A stretch of 64,000 bases of DNA, from positions 372,001 to 436,000 of the forward strand of contig NZ_CP012196.1 of the NCBI RefSeq assembly GCF_001190745.1, given 5' to 3'. The notes under the pieces are model-generated. The model did no database searches, was not told the DNA's origin, and was given only the letters and a program-made list of their open reading frames with translations. A program made the position numbers and the translations under genes. The stretch's first letter is position 1. Every line of letters starts with the position of its first letter. The stretch is from Campylobacter gracilis (GTDB lineage: Bacteria; Campylobacterota; Campylobacteria; Campylobacterales; Campylobacteraceae). Shown in pieces: positions 8,198 through 17,320 of this stretch.

Positions 8198-9082
8198 TTA
8201 CGAAATTTGAGGGATAAATTTATCCAAAAAATTCAAGTGCAAAATTTGAACTATGGATTTTGTGCGCGGATTTGCGCCGCAAAATTTGTGTGCAAAATCG
8301 TGTTTGAAAATTCTATTTAAATTTTTGGCGCCGCATTCTGCCAAGGCGCGAAAAATTTCGAAGCTTTTAGAATTTTGGCGCGCCCTTACACGCCTAGCGT
8401 TTAAAATTATATGAGGGCGACGTCCGCTAGCTCTAGCGCGCACGTATCTGTGCGTCGCGAAGCAAAAAAGCTCATCGCTACCATCTATGCTTAGCGTAAA
8501 AATCTGGCTAAACGGCGTGACGTAAAAATATAGCGTGATATCTCCGTAGCGGTTGGACAAAGCGCTAAAGTGCACTTTTTCAATCGGGAATTTTGTGCCG
8601 TTTTGAGTGATTAAATTTTTATCGCTCACATAAATTCCCTTGTGCACGGCATCCCAAAAGACCTACAAAAACACCATTATCATGCAAAAGCCGGCTAGCA
8701 GGATAGTTATATTAAAAACTACGCCGTATTCTGCTTTAAAGCATAGCGCAAGCACGCCTAAAACGGGGATTAAGACTAGCAAAGCAGCGATTAGTTCAAG
8801 CCCGCTTCCGCGCTTTTTATACTCGCATAGGATGCATTCATCTGCGTCCAGCTGCGCTTTGGGCGCTAGCTGGATACGCACTGCGTAGCGAAAGCTAGCC
8901 CCATAGCCATGTAGCAGCTTCTCGCTCCATGCTTCAAAGCCGCTTTTTGCCGAGATTCTTACGCGCCTTGGCGCACTAGCGTTTGCCGCGTCGCTTGCCG
9001 CCGTATCGCCTCCCGATGCGGCCTCTAAACCCGCTTGTCTAAACTTGGCTCTTTTATAGCTTACCTCATCAATATTTATCAT
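8198..9082 (-). pseudogene. Membrane protein with YcxB/PH-like tail, split by an in-frame TAG
   Basis: Read on the minus strand from an ATG at 9082, a 139-codon frame codes a soluble N-terminal part and two hydrophobic segments (GLELIAALLVLIPVLGVLAL and a second ending IMVFL), then meets TAG at 8665-8663. The same frame continues directly as VFWDAV and HKGIYVSDKNLITQNG, a strand-rich domain like the one closing many YcxB-type membrane proteins. So this reads as one gene with a nonsense codon, not two. The last 60 or so codons before the stop at 8198 do not look like protein and suggest a second lesion around 8400. The two-segment plus strand-rich-tail plan matches the intact protein at 40843-41412. 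Function unknown. Confidence 0.55.
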
Positions 9083-9374
9083 TGTTCCATCTGGTGAAAT
9101 TTATCGCCATTTTAGCGAACGGCTACGTAATTTCGGATAAATTCCACGGCGAGAAATTTTATAAAATTTAATATGACTTACGCTATGTATTTTGCAAACC
9201 GACGAGCGAAATTTTTCGAGCGCGATCGAATTGCATGCGCAAATTCCGCCGTCAAATTATAACCTAGCGCAAATTTTTACGAACGAATCGCTAGCTAAAT
9301 TTAAACCCGCGCGGTTAAGCCTAACAAGCCCGCCTGCTAAAATTTCGTTCGCGCAGAATTTCGTTTGGGTAAAG

Positions 9375-10481
9375 TTAAAATTTCACCTCAAATTCCGTCC
9401 AGTCCTCGTTGCTATCGCACGAAATTTTAAGCCCGAGCTCGTCGCAGTATTTTTTGGCGATAAAAAGCCCGATGCCAAAGCCGCCGTTGCGTTCGTCAAA
9501 GCGGGTGTAAAGCTCGAAAATATGCGGCAGATTTTGTCGCGCGATGCCCGCGCCGCTGTTTTTGATGCGAAGCGAACGCTCGCGCAGGCCCACCTCGACG
9601 CAGCCGAGCTCATCACAATATTTTATCGCATTGCCAAGCAGATTATCGATGATCTTTCGCAGCTTAAACTCATCCGCGCAAAAGGCTACCGGGCGCAGAT
9701 CGGCGCTTAAGCTTATTCGCTTTTGCTCCGCAGCGATGCCGAAATATTTGATGCGGCTTTGCACCAGCTCGCCTAAATTTACCTCTCGCCCGCTGCCGCT
9801 TTTGTTTAAGCTTAGCGCGGTTAGATCCTCAAATAGCGCGTTTATCGTATTTGCGCCCGCCTTGATATTGCCTAGATATTTTTTCGGCTCGGTATCAAAA
9901 AGCTCGATACTCATCAAAATCACGCTAAGAGGAGTTTTTATCTCGTGCGTCGTATCGCGGATGAAGCCGCCAAGAAACTCGATCTTTTCATAAAGCGGAC
10001 GCAGCGAAAGGCGGATGATAAAATACGCGATCAGCAAAATAAGCGCCAAAACAAGCGCGCTTGCGGCTAAAATTTTAAGCTTCAGCGCCGCGAGCTTGCC
10101 CTCAAGCGCCTCCGTTTTGATCGCCACGTAATACTCCGTGCCGTCCTTGCCGGTGAGATTAAACTGCTCAATCCTGCTGGTCCCCTCCATATACACGCGC
10201 GGCGCGTCGTCCCTCGGCTCAAAATCCCGCGCGATCTCATCGCTGCTATTCAGATCCGCCGCGTATGCCTGCATGGCATCGAAATCGCTCTCGTTTAATC
10301 GCCCGCCGCGAGCGAGCTTAGCCTCTAAGCCGTGTTTAAAATCCCTGATCGCAAAGGCATCGCGATCCGCGATAAAAAACTTCTCTCGCTCGTAAAATAT
10401 GCTGCTTACCAGCGCTAAAAACAAGACGCTAGTAAGAGTGTAGAGTAAAAAAATCGGTAAAATTTGACGCATTTTGGACAC
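9375..10481 (-). CDS. Membrane sensor histidine kinase
   Basis: A 368-residue sensor kinase. Transmembrane segments lie near residues 8-28 and 137-158 and enclose a periplasmic sensor of about 105 residues. The H-box THEIKTPL places the phosphorylated histidine at residue 179. The ATPase domain has DNLLGNAIKYC (N-box), the short G1 motif NSGAGI, an F-box-like RFDE and the G2 motif GGFGIGLFIAKK. The GTG at 10481 is chosen because AGGAG lies six bases upstream. It follows the response regulator by ten bases and must be its partner. The signal is not evident; Campylobacter has several pairs of this type, so I give no symbol. Confidence 0.88.
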   Translation of the reverse strand: MSKMRQILPIFLLYTLTSVLFLALVSSIFYEREKFFIADRDAFAIRDFKHGLEAKLARGGRLNESDFDAMQAYAADLNSSDEIARDFEPRDDAPRVYMEGTSRIEQFNLTGKDGTEYYVAIKTEALEGKLAALKLKILAASALVLALILLIAYFIIRLSLRPLYEKIEFLGGFIRDTTHEIKTPLSVILMSIELFDTEPKKYLGNIKAGANTINALFEDLTALSLNKSGSGREVNLGELVQSRIKYFGIAAEQKRISLSADLRPVAFCADEFKLRKIIDNLLGNAIKYCDELGCVEVGLRERSLRIKNSGAGIARQNLPHIFELYTRFDERNGGFGIGLFIAKKYCDELGLKISCDSNEDWTEFEVKF

Positions 10482-10490
10482 GGCGCGCTC

Positions 10491-11153
10491 CTAAATATAT
10501 TTATAACCGAGCTTGGAAGCGTTTATGATGCGATCTTTGCCTAAAATTTTTCGCAGCTCGGCGATATAAACGCGCAGACTAAGCTCGCTCGGGCTTTCGT
10601 CGTAGTCCCATAGCGCGGCGAAAATTTCATCTTTGCTAAGGAGCTTATCGCGGTTTTTTAGAAGTAGCGCGAGAAGCCTCGCCTGCTTTTGCGGCATCGG
10701 CACGAGCCTGTCTGCATGATATAGCGCGCGCTGAGCCATATCGAAGCTAAAGTTTCCTCCGATATTTTCGCGTCTGGCGGCGTTGTGAACGAAGGTGCGC
10801 TTTAGTAGATTATCCGCGCGCAGAGCCAGCTCTTTTAGCTCGAAGGGCTTTTTGAGGTAGTCGTCGCAGCCGCTTCTAAAGCCGCTCTCGACGTCTTGCA
10901 GAGTGTTTAGCGACGTCGTGAAAATGCACGGTGCGCCGCGCCCGGCCTCGCGCAGCTCGCGAAGTAGCGCAAAGCCGTTGCCGCCGATGATTTTGACGTC
11001 GAAGATCCACAGATCAAAGCTCTTTTCGTATGCTAATGAAAGCGCCTCGTCGTAGCTTTTGCTGCCGCCTACCTCGTGCCCCGCGCCGCGCATGTAGGTG
11101 CACATCATGTCTAGCAGCATCCCCTCGTCCTCGACGATCAAAACTCTTGCCAT
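10491..11153 (-). CDS. OmpR-family response regulator
   Basis: A 220-residue response regulator: receiver domain with VEDE at 7-10, phosphorylated Asp at 52 (IFDVKI), and the KKPFE motif near residues 101-105, then a winged-helix DNA-binding domain ending in VYIAELRKILGKDRIINASKLGYKYI-like sequence typical of OmpR/PhoB proteins. The start ATG at 11153 has an excellent AGGAGGTGAGCT site. It is the first gene of a two-gene operon with the kinase at 9375-10481. The DUF1104 gene upstream on the same strand is a plausible target but is separated by over 400 bases and a terminator. Confidence 0.9.
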   Translation of the reverse strand: MARVLIVEDEGMLLDMMCTYMRGAGHEVGGSKSYDEALSLAYEKSFDLWIFDVKIIGGNGFALLRELREAGRGAPCIFTTSLNTLQDVESGFRSGCDDYLKKPFELKELALRADNLLKRTFVHNAARRENIGGNFSFDMAQRALYHADRLVPMPQKQARLLALLLKNRDKLLSKDEIFAALWDYDESPSELSLRVYIAELRKILGKDRIINASKLGYKYI

Positions 11154-11545
11154 AGCTCACCTCCTCGCGTAGAATTTTTGAAATTATACCCTGTGAAATT
11201 CCACGTAAAATTTAATTGCAAAATTTCGCGGCAAATTTTATCTTGGCGAAAACGGCGCGTCTTAGCTCTAAGGTGCGCTTCGTAAATTTAGATTGTTCGC
11301 CTAGCAATTAGTATTCGCGCAGTGCGCAAAGCGGCGCAAGAGGCTAAAATTTTACGATATAAAATTTTCGCGCCGCGGAATTTTAAAATTTACAGGCAAA
11401 ACGCCGGAGCTTTAAAATTTCGCCGCGCAGAATTTCAAAACCTCGCCTGCACCGATAAAATTTTACGAAATTTCATCGACGCTATGCCGCATAGGCTCCA
11501 AAGCTAAATTTTAAAATTTATACGCCGCGATCTGTTAAAACAAAA
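11154..11545. other. Intergenic region upstream of the response regulator
   Basis: About 390 bases with many AAATTT words and no convincing gene. It should hold the promoter of the two-component operon. A 61-codon plus-strand frame at 11322-11507 has the composition of read-through and is not accepted. Confidence 0.45.
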
Positions 11546-11568
11546 TTCCGCGCAAATGCTGCGCGGAA
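11546..11568 (-). terminator. Rho-independent terminator of the DUF1104 gene
   Basis: TTCCGCGCA, a five-base loop, then TGCGCGGAA form a perfect nine-pair stem. On the minus strand it is followed at once by TTTTGTTTT. It sits 20 bases past the stop of the gene ending at 11590 and separates that gene from the two-component operon. Confidence 0.75.
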
Positions 11569-11589
11569 CTAAATAGCTTGCGCGGGCGG

Positions 11590-12123
11590 CTATTGCTGCG
11601 TCATAGGACACGCAGCGGCGCCCGCGTTTTGATTACACGGCATCGCGTCCCTCGGAGGCATTGCTCGCTCCGCGCCTCCGCCCATTCCTTTATGCGGCAT
11701 ATGACCGCACTCGCCGGGTGCCATCTGCGATCTGTGTGGACCAAACCCGCAAGCAGGCCTTTTAAATTTGCCGAAATTACCGCGGTCTTTAAGCTCGATA
11801 TCCAGTCTATCCGCCTGCTCGACGCTTAGCTTGCCCGCCTGGGCGTTATAGTTTTTTCTAAACTCGTCTAGGAATTTCTCGCGATCCTCGACGCTCATAG
11901 CGTCCAGTTTCTTTTTAAACTCCGTCTTAAATCCACGCTTGAGATCCCTTGCCTGCGCCCTTAGCTCGCCTGCGCGCTTATCGATCTCAAACGCCGCTTC
12001 GCTTAAGCTCTTGGCGTCTGCGCTAGCAACTGAGGCATTGATCTGCTCGGGAGTACTATTTTGAAAATCTGCGGCGAACAGCACGCCCGCGACTAAAACG
12101 CTTGCTAAAACAATCTTTTTCAT
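11590..12123 (-). CDS. Periplasmic DUF1104 protein with Met/His/Cys-rich tail
   Basis: A 177-residue exported protein. Residues 1-18 form a signal peptide (MKKIVLASVLVAGVLFAA). The middle, residues about 25-110, is a charged helical region with LDAMSVEDREKFLDEFRK, the hallmark of DUF1104, a family found mostly in Campylobacter and relatives and superficially like the Spy/CpxP chaperone fold. The last 55 residues are rich in Met, His, Cys and Gly (GPHRSQMAPGECGHM, CPMTQQ), suggesting metal binding, perhaps copper; this is inference. CTCTCC read on the other strand gives GGAGAGA before the ATG. It ends in a strong terminator, so it is a single-gene unit. Confidence 0.75.
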   Translation of the reverse strand: MKKIVLASVLVAGVLFAADFQNSTPEQINASVASADAKSLSEAAFEIDKRAGELRAQARDLKRGFKTEFKKKLDAMSVEDREKFLDEFRKNYNAQAGKLSVEQADRLDIELKDRGNFGKFKRPACGFGPHRSQMAPGECGHMPHKGMGGGAERAMPPRDAMPCNQNAGAAACPMTQQ

Positions 12124-12525
12124 TCTCTCTCCTTTGTGAAAGTTGGCGTGATTGTAGGAAAAAGTCGTGAAGAAAAAGTTAAGTAAAGCAGCCGCGCCGT
12201 CAAAATAACTCGGCGTCGTAAATTTAAAGCTTTGATTTAAATTTAGAAAACTTTACGCCTCTGCGGCAAAAACAAAGCGGAAGCGCAATGCGTGCAAACA
12301 AGGCTAAATTTTAAAATTTTAAGCGGAAGGCAAGAGGTGCGCAGCGCGTAAATTTAGCATAAATTCGCGCTGCATAGATTGCATTAAAAGCCCGCCATGC
12401 GTAAATTTAACGGCAGAGCGGGCATGTCTCGGCGCTGCGGGCGGCGAAATTTCGTCGCGTAAATTTAACCGCAAGGCGAGTAAATTTAGAGATCGCGGAT
12501 GATTAAATTTTATCCACAACGAAGC
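12124..12525. other. Intergenic region between sodC and the DUF1104 gene
   Basis: About 400 bases rich in TAAATTT words, with no supported gene. It should contain the promoter of the DUF1104 gene near 12124-12200. A GCCCGC...GCGGGC pair around 12390-12423 could form a hairpin downstream of sodC. Confidence 0.4.
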
Positions 12526-13071
12526 CTATTTTATAACGCCGCAGACCATTCTAGCGCCGCCGCCGCCGAGCGGCTTCGGATGGTCGCTGTGGTTATCGCC
12601 GCCTACGTGAACCATTAGCGAGTGCCCCTTTAGCTCATCTAAGCTCTTGATCTTCGGAGCTAGCACCGGATAGACCGCATTGCCCTCGGCATCGACGAAA
12701 AGCGCAGGCAGATCGCCCTTGTGGCCGCTATCGTCCCAAGCAAACGAATGCTTTTTGGTGTCGCTCGGATCCCAGTGACCGCCAGCTTTCATGCCCAAGC
12801 CCTTCTCGGTCGCGCCGCAGTCGGCGTTTTGATGTACGTGAAAGCCATGCACGCCGCTAGTAAGACCCTTTAAATTCGGGAAAAATGCCACGCCGTAGTT
12901 TGTCTCGACCGCTACGACCTCGCCTACGCTCACGTTACCCTTCTCGCCTAGCTGCTCCATCGCGATGACGAGGTGCTTGCCGGTCTTAGGGTCGAAATTT
13001 TGCATATCGCCGTGCTCGTGAGCGATCAAGGCGCTTGCGACTAAAATCGATGAAATTAGAAATTTCTTCAT
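12526..13071 (-). CDS. sodC: Periplasmic Cu/Zn superoxide dismutase
   Basis: SodC converts superoxide to peroxide and oxygen in the periplasm. After a signal peptide ([17 protein letters not shown]) the protein carries the copper-site motif [11 protein letters not shown], the bridging and zinc-ligand region GGHWDPSDT, the histidine in [14 protein letters not shown] and the closing [13 protein letters not shown] with the second disulfide cysteine. It is 181 residues, normal for bacterial SodC. The ATG at 13071 is preferred to one at 13113 because AAAGGATTTATC precedes it and the signal peptide starts there. It lies 65 bases behind the permease gene on the same strand and may be partly co-transcribed with it. 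Confidence 0.93.
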   Translation of the reverse strand: MKKFLISSILVASALIAHEHGDMQNFDPKTGKHLVIAMEQLGEKGNVSVGEVVAVETNYGVAFFPNLKGLTSGVHGFHVHQNADCGATEKGLGMKAGGHWDPSDTKKHSFAWDDSGHKGDLPALFVDAEGNAVYPVLAPKIKSLDELKGHSLMVHVGGDNHSDHPKPLGGGGARMVCGVIK

Positions 13072-13136
13072 GATAAATCCTTTAAAATGAAATGCGAGTG
13101 CAATTTTATCCAAAAATACTTAAAAAATAATTTTTC

Positions 13137-13805
13137 TTATTTAGATAAATTTCGCTTTTTATCTAAAAGACTTATCGCGAAGAATAAAATCAAGCTGAAA
13201 ATTACGAGCAAAACGCTTAAAATCAGCGCCCGCTCGTTCTCACCGTCATACACGGCATTGTAGATCGCAAGGCTTAGCGTGTCGGTTTTACCCACGATAT
13301 TTCCGCCCAGCATCAGCGTGATACCCACTTCGCCAAGCCCGCGCGAGAGCGCTAAAATGAGCGCGGAGCCTAGCGTTTTAAGCGAGCTAGGAAGGATGAC
13401 GAAGAGGAAAATTTGAGCTCTGTTTTTGCCTAAAATTTGCGCGGCTTCGATTAGGCTCTTCGGAAATAGCTCGAAGCTCGCGCATACGGGCTTTACAAAC
13501 AGCGGTAGCCCGACCAAAAATGCGGCGATTACCAATGAAGAGAAGTTAAAAACGATGTCTAAATTTAGGGAAGAGCCGATAAATCCGCTCTTTCCAAAAA
13601 CATAAAGCAGCAAAAATCCCGTCGCGATCGGCGGGAAGATGAGCGGAAAAATCACTAAAATTTCGACGATCTTTTTAAATTTAGCTTTGCTGAAAGCTAA
13701 AAAATACGCAATCGCAAGCCCTGCCGTAATCAGCAGCAAAAAGCTGCAAAATAGGGCTTTGACGCTTAAAAGCAAAGGATGCGCGATCCAAGCGATGTCG
13801 CTCAT
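13137..13805 (-). CDS. modB: Molybdate-type ABC transporter permease (ModB-like)
   Basis: A 222-residue inner-membrane permease with five or six hydrophobic segments and the binding-protein-dependent transport motif in SRGLGEVGITLMLGGNI (EAA-loop equivalent) near residues 154-170. The sequence fits ModB of molybdate/tungstate importers. Its ATG overlaps the stop of the binding-protein gene by four bases. No ATPase gene follows: the next gene is sodC. An ATPase must therefore come from elsewhere in the genome. Tungstate or another oxyanion is an alternative substrate. Confidence 0.8.
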   Translation of the reverse strand: MSDIAWIAHPLLLSVKALFCSFLLLITAGLAIAYFLAFSKAKFKKIVEILVIFPLIFPPIATGFLLLYVFGKSGFIGSSLNLDIVFNFSSLVIAAFLVGLPLFVKPVCASFELFPKSLIEAAQILGKNRAQIFLFVILPSSLKTLGSALILALSRGLGEVGITLMLGGNIVGKTDTLSLAIYNAVYDGENERALILSVLLVIFSLILFFAISLLDKKRNLSK

Positions 13806-14503
13806 TTAAGACCGAATTTTGAAAAAATCTCTTTTGAGCGGTCCGATTTAAACTCCTCCATCACCTTTTCGCAAAGCGCCTGCTCGCCGCACGCGCTAAG
13901 CCTTGCGATACCGATAAATGCGGGGCTGTAGAGGCTCTCGTCGATGTAGATGATCGAGCCGAACTCATCTTTTTTGGCGACCGCTTCGGTGCTGTTGATA
14001 AAGCCTGCTTGCACCTCGCCGTTGATGACGTATGCGACCACCTGCGGCACGCCCGCGACGGCTAAAATTTTATCTTTTACCGCATCCATCTTGGCGTTTT
14101 GTAAAAATTCGTTCGTCCTGATACCGTAAATCGCCTTTTTAGGATCTGGCATCGCGATTTTATCGAACTTTGCGATCTCCGAGACATCGTTTATTTCGAT
14201 ATTTTTCGGCGTCACCAAAACAAGCGTGCCGCGGCCGATGCGTTCAAATTTAGTGATATTTAGATCGCTTTTTTTCAAAAACGCCTCGTCGCCCACGATG
14301 AATGAAATTTTATTCTCGCGCGATTGAATGACGAGCTGGCCGAGGTTGGCAAACGATCCTGCCACGTCCATGCCCTCTTTTTTCAAATTTTCGATCACGG
14401 CCGAGACGGGCTTTTTGTATCCGCCGCCGGCCGCGATTATCAGCTGATCCGCGCAAAACGAAACGCTTGCCGCAAGCGCCAAAATAAAAGCAATTTTTTT
14501 CAT
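13802..14503 (-). CDS. modA: Molybdate/tungstate-type periplasmic binding protein (ModA-like)
   Basis: A 233-residue exported binding protein: signal peptide through ASVSFCA (residues 1-18), then a ModA-like two-lobe domain with the LIIAAGGGYKKPV start, GQLVIQSRENKISFIVGDEA, and GVPQVVAYVINGEVQAGF. Ordinary ModA proteins start LTVFAAASL at the same point, so the ligand pocket here is divergent (GGGY in place of AAASL), and the oxyanion bound is uncertain. It precedes modB with a four-base overlap and follows modD by 115 bases on the same strand, which supports a molybdate or tungstate role. Confidence 0.78.
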   Translation of the reverse strand: MKKIAFILALAASVSFCADQLIIAAGGGYKKPVSAVIENLKKEGMDVAGSFANLGQLVIQSRENKISFIVGDEAFLKKSDLNITKFERIGRGTLVLVTPKNIEINDVSEIAKFDKIAMPDPKKAIYGIRTNEFLQNAKMDAVKDKILAVAGVPQVVAYVINGEVQAGFINSTEAVAKKDEFGSIIYIDESLYSPAFIGIARLSACGEQALCEKVMEEFKSDRSKEIFSKFGLK

Positions 14504-14538
14504 GAAAATCCTTTTTTGAAATTTTAAGAATTTTACAA

Positions 14539-14544
14539 AATATA
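14539..14544 (-). promoter_or_regulatory. Possible -10 box upstream of modA
   Basis: On the minus strand TATATT lies about 35 bases upstream of the modA start in a strongly AT-rich spacer, matching the usual Campylobacter sigma-70 -10 element. No clear -35 is expected in this group. It would allow modAB transcription separate from modD. Confidence 0.4.
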
Positions 14545-14618
14545 CTCTTATTTATTAATAAATTGCGTTTTTATGCCCTTTTTTAGACTTTCGCACCTTA
14601 AAATTTAAAATTTAATAT

Positions 14619-15470
14619 TTAGATAAGCTCTATCTTTCCGCTAAGATCGCACACGCCTTGATTCCAAACCGCCGAGCTTACGAGCACGTCCGCGCCGGTA
14701 GCTGCAAACTCTGCGCAGTTATTTTTATTTATACCGCCGGCGGCGCAAATTTTAATCTGCGGCGCCGTCTCATCTCGCTTCAAAACGCAGGCTCTAAGCT
14801 CGCTAAGGCTCATCTTATCGCATATTATCGCATCGGGTGCGTAACCTAAGAGCTCGCTAAATTCGCGCTCGCTCGCCACTTCGATCATGATCTTTCGCTC
14901 GGGCGCGCGCTCTTTAAATTTAGCGATCTGCGCGCAAAACTCGCTAAAGCTTGCAAACGCGCGGATATGGTTTGAAAAAAACAGGATGCTGTCGTGCAGC
15001 CCTAGGCGGTGCATGCTCCCGCCGCCCGCGATCAGCGCATTTACACAAAGCTCCTTCGCAAAAGGAAAACTCTTGCGCGTCGCACCCAGCACGCAGCGCG
15101 GATTTGCCTCGCGCATCAGCGCGACCATCTCGTGCGCGTAGGTTGAAATTTTGCAGGAGTACTCAAACATGATCTGAACGATCTTCCAAGCTTTATGGAG
15201 GCTCTCGAAGCTTCCTCGCGCGCTAAAAATTTCATCCCCCGCGCTAAATGCGCTTCCCTCGCGCGCTAGCCGCTGCGTCTCGCAGCCAAGGCACGCCGCT
15301 ACTTCGCGCGCGATCTGCCCGCCGCTAAAAATAAGATCCTGCCTCGTTACGATCGAAAGCCGCGCGGGCGCGTTTAAATCCACGAAGTCCTGCAAAAGCT
15401 CGGTCGTAAGGTCCAAAAATGCGCCGTCGCTAGCGATAAGATCGTCAATTTTACTCTGAGAAATAAACAT
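14619..15470 (-). CDS. modD: ModD, quinolinate phosphoribosyltransferase-like molybdenum-locus protein
   Basis: A 283-residue protein of the ModD branch of the nicotinate-nucleotide pyrophosphorylase family. It shows DLTTELL near residue 20, RKSFPFAKELCVNALIAGGGSMHR-type sequence containing the family's K...GG...HR core (residues about 132-155), and the barrel-closing AAGGINKNN near 243-251. ModD is found beside molybdate transport genes; its biochemical role is unproven, and the family relation to NadC suggests a phosphoribosyl-type reaction. Here it sits directly upstream of modA and two bases after the nitroreductase stop, so the four genes probably form an operon. Distinguished from NadC by the divergent start and the location. 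Confidence 0.85.
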   Translation of the reverse strand: MFISQSKIDDLIASDGAFLDLTTELLQDFVDLNAPARLSIVTRQDLIFSGGQIAREVAACLGCETQRLAREGSAFSAGDEIFSARGSFESLHKAWKIVQIMFEYSCKISTYAHEMVALMREANPRCVLGATRKSFPFAKELCVNALIAGGGSMHRLGLHDSILFFSNHIRAFASFSEFCAQIAKFKERAPERKIMIEVASEREFSELLGYAPDAIICDKMSLSELRACVLKRDETAPQIKICAAGGINKNNCAEFAATGADVLVSSAVWNQGVCDLSGKIELI

Positions 15471-15472
15471 CT

Positions 15473-15970
15473 CTAGCCTACGAAGTGAATTTTAGCGGGC
15501 TCAAAGCGTGAATGTGCCTTTGTGACGCGAGACGGAAAGCCCAAAGGCATAATGCAAAACGCCTCTAAATGCCCAGGCAGATCCAAAATTTCTCTTACGC
15601 GCTCCATCGCGTAAATATCGGGCGCTACGCCCAGCCACGTGGTGCCAAGCCCCAAATGATGCGCCGCCAGCCAGAGATTTTCTGCTGCACAAGCGCAGTC
15701 GTAGCGAGCGTAGGGCTGGAATTTTAAGCCGCTTTTGCGCGTGCAGACCACGATCGCAAGCGGCGCGTCCTTCGTGCAGCCGCCGTAGGTGCCAACGCTG
15801 CTAAGTAGCGTAAGCGCGGTGCGATCGCGCACTACGTAAAACTCCCATGAGCGTTGGTTACCCGCGCTAGGGGCTTGCATCGCTGCTTTTAGCACGAGTT
15901 CAATCTGATCGTCGCTCGGCATTTTCTCGGTAAAGTTTCGCACGCTCGTGCGTGTAAAAATTTCATTCAT
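15473..15970 (-). CDS. Nitroreductase-family flavoprotein
   Basis: A 165-residue short nitroreductase, expected to bind FMN and reduce a substrate with NAD(P)H. FMN-binding residues appear in RTSVRNF near the start and MQAPSAGNQRSWEFYVV near 31-47; GLGTTWLGVAP near 108-118 is the second family motif. GGAGCAGCG precedes the ATG at 15970. It is the first gene of the run leading into modD and modAB. Substrate is unknown; the short form is common in anaerobes. Confidence 0.88.
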   Translation of the reverse strand: MNEIFTRTSVRNFTEKMPSDDQIELVLKAAMQAPSAGNQRSWEFYVVRDRTALTLLSSVGTYGGCTKDAPLAIVVCTRKSGLKFQPYARYDCACAAENLWLAAHHLGLGTTWLGVAPDIYAMERVREILDLPGHLEAFCIMPLGFPSRVTKAHSRFEPAKIHFVG

Positions 15971-16651
15971 CGCTGCTCCTTTAAATTAAATTTCTAAATT
16001 CCGCTTTTTGCGAGCGGTAAAAAATGGAATTTAGAAGTAAGCTTGCCGCTGCGTTTGCTTGAGCCTTGCTTACGCTTTGCGCTATTTAGGCGCTACGCGG
16101 CGGCCGATACGCGCAGATTTGGTTTATTTGTCCGGGTGTACCTCTTTTTGCATCAAAAAGCGCGCGAAACTGCGATAAAATTTTACCGCGCTGCTATGAA
16201 AATCCGCCGCAGAGGATAGCTGCGCGAACTTGATTCAATCAAAATTTCGCTCACGAGCAAGCTCGCGACCCGCCTATTTAAATTTTAATCCTAGACCGCT
16301 ATTTGGCGCCCGCTAAAACGGCGCACCGCATACTATAGATATGCACGCGTAGCTTGCGTGATCTTTAAATTTTATCTCTTGCCGAGCCTGCGCTGATCTT
16401 TGCGGATAAAATTTTTATCATTCGCGGCAAAATGAAATTTCGCCTGCACGCCGAGCAAATTTTATCTTCGTCGATGGGTAAAATTCCGCTTTCGCCGCTT
16501 TGAATTTTAACCGCATGCGCGCTGCAAATTACCCGCCGCGCCGTACCGCATGCAAAGCGCGCTCGGATCAAAAGCTCAAAATATCCAAAATTTAACCGCA
16601 AAACACGATCAGGCGGAGCCGCACGTCGAGACGATATGAAATTTTAACCGC
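15971..16651. other. 680-base intergenic region, no gene seen
   Basis: No reading frame here looks like protein on either strand. The stretch alternates GC-rich patches with AAATTT words. A 78-codon minus-strand frame at 16365-16601 lacks a ribosome site and has read-through composition. It probably holds the promoter for the nitroreductase operon next to 15971 and possibly degraded sequence. Confidence 0.4.
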
Positions 16652-17320
16652 TCAAGCCTGATCGCCTATCAGCCTGCGTACGACGTAGCTTGCGATGAAA
16701 AGCCCGAAGCTAGCGGTCACGCCCATGAAGCTGCCCATCGATTTGACGCGCGGCGGCTCGCTTGAGCAGACGACGTCAAAATCGCCCGCAAAGCCGCGCT
16801 TTCGCAGCTCATATCTGATCTTGCGCGCGAGCGGATCGCCTTGCGTCCGCCAGATTGAGCGGATTTCGATTTTAGCGGGATCGAGCCTCTTTGCGCCGCC
16901 CATCGAGCTTATGAAGCCCGAGCCCGCCTCGCTACAGCGCAGCGCAAGCGCGATCTTAGCGCCCACGTCGTCTATCGCGTCGATTACGAAATCAAATTGG
17001 GCCAGGTCAAATTCCGACAAAAATTCCTCGCCGATCCTAGCGGCGATCGGCGTCACGCCTTTAAATTTGCGCGCGAAAACCTCGCATTTTAGCTCGCCTA
17101 CGTGCTCGCTTCCAAGCTGGCGGTTTTGATTGGTGATCTCGAAGCGATCGCAATCGATCACGCTTAGATTTACCGCGCCGCTGCGGTATAGCGCCTCTAT
17201 CGCCGCTCCGCCCACGCCGCCGCAGCCGCAAATTAAAATTTTAGCGCTTTGTAGCCTTGCAAAATCCTCGCTGAAAAGCAGGCGCGAGCGCGAAAAGCGG
17301 TCTATTACGACATCACTCAT
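16652..17320 (-). CDS. tcdA: ThiF-family tRNA threonylcarbamoyladenosine dehydratase (TcdA-like)
   Basis: A 222-residue E1-like protein of the type that uses ATP to cyclise t6A37 in tRNA. The nucleotide-binding GCGGVGGAAIEAL lies at residues 32-44, the NQNRQLG motif near 63-70, DAIDDVGAKIAL near 113-124 and CSSEPPRV near 186-193. It is shorter than E. coli TcdA (268) but fits the epsilonproteobacterial form. It overlaps surE by eight bases. C. jejuni also has a thiF-family gene beside surE. MoeB or ThiF are alternatives, but the SSEPPRVK motif favours TcdA. Confidence 0.8.
   Translation of the reverse strand: MSDVVIDRFSRSRLLFSEDFARLQSAKILICGCGGVGGAAIEALYRSGAVNLSVIDCDRFEITNQNRQLGSEHVGELKCEVFARKFKGVTPIAARIGEEFLSEFDLAQFDFVIDAIDDVGAKIALALRCSEAGSGFISSMGGAKRLDPAKIEIRSIWRTQGDPLARKIRYELRKRGFAGDFDVVCSSEPPRVKSMGSFMGVTASFGLFIASYVVRRLIGDQA

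Noticed and set aside
9192-9710. 172-codon plus-strand frame overlapping the end of the histidine kinase gene
   Set aside because: It is antisense to clear kinase coding sequence with conserved motifs.
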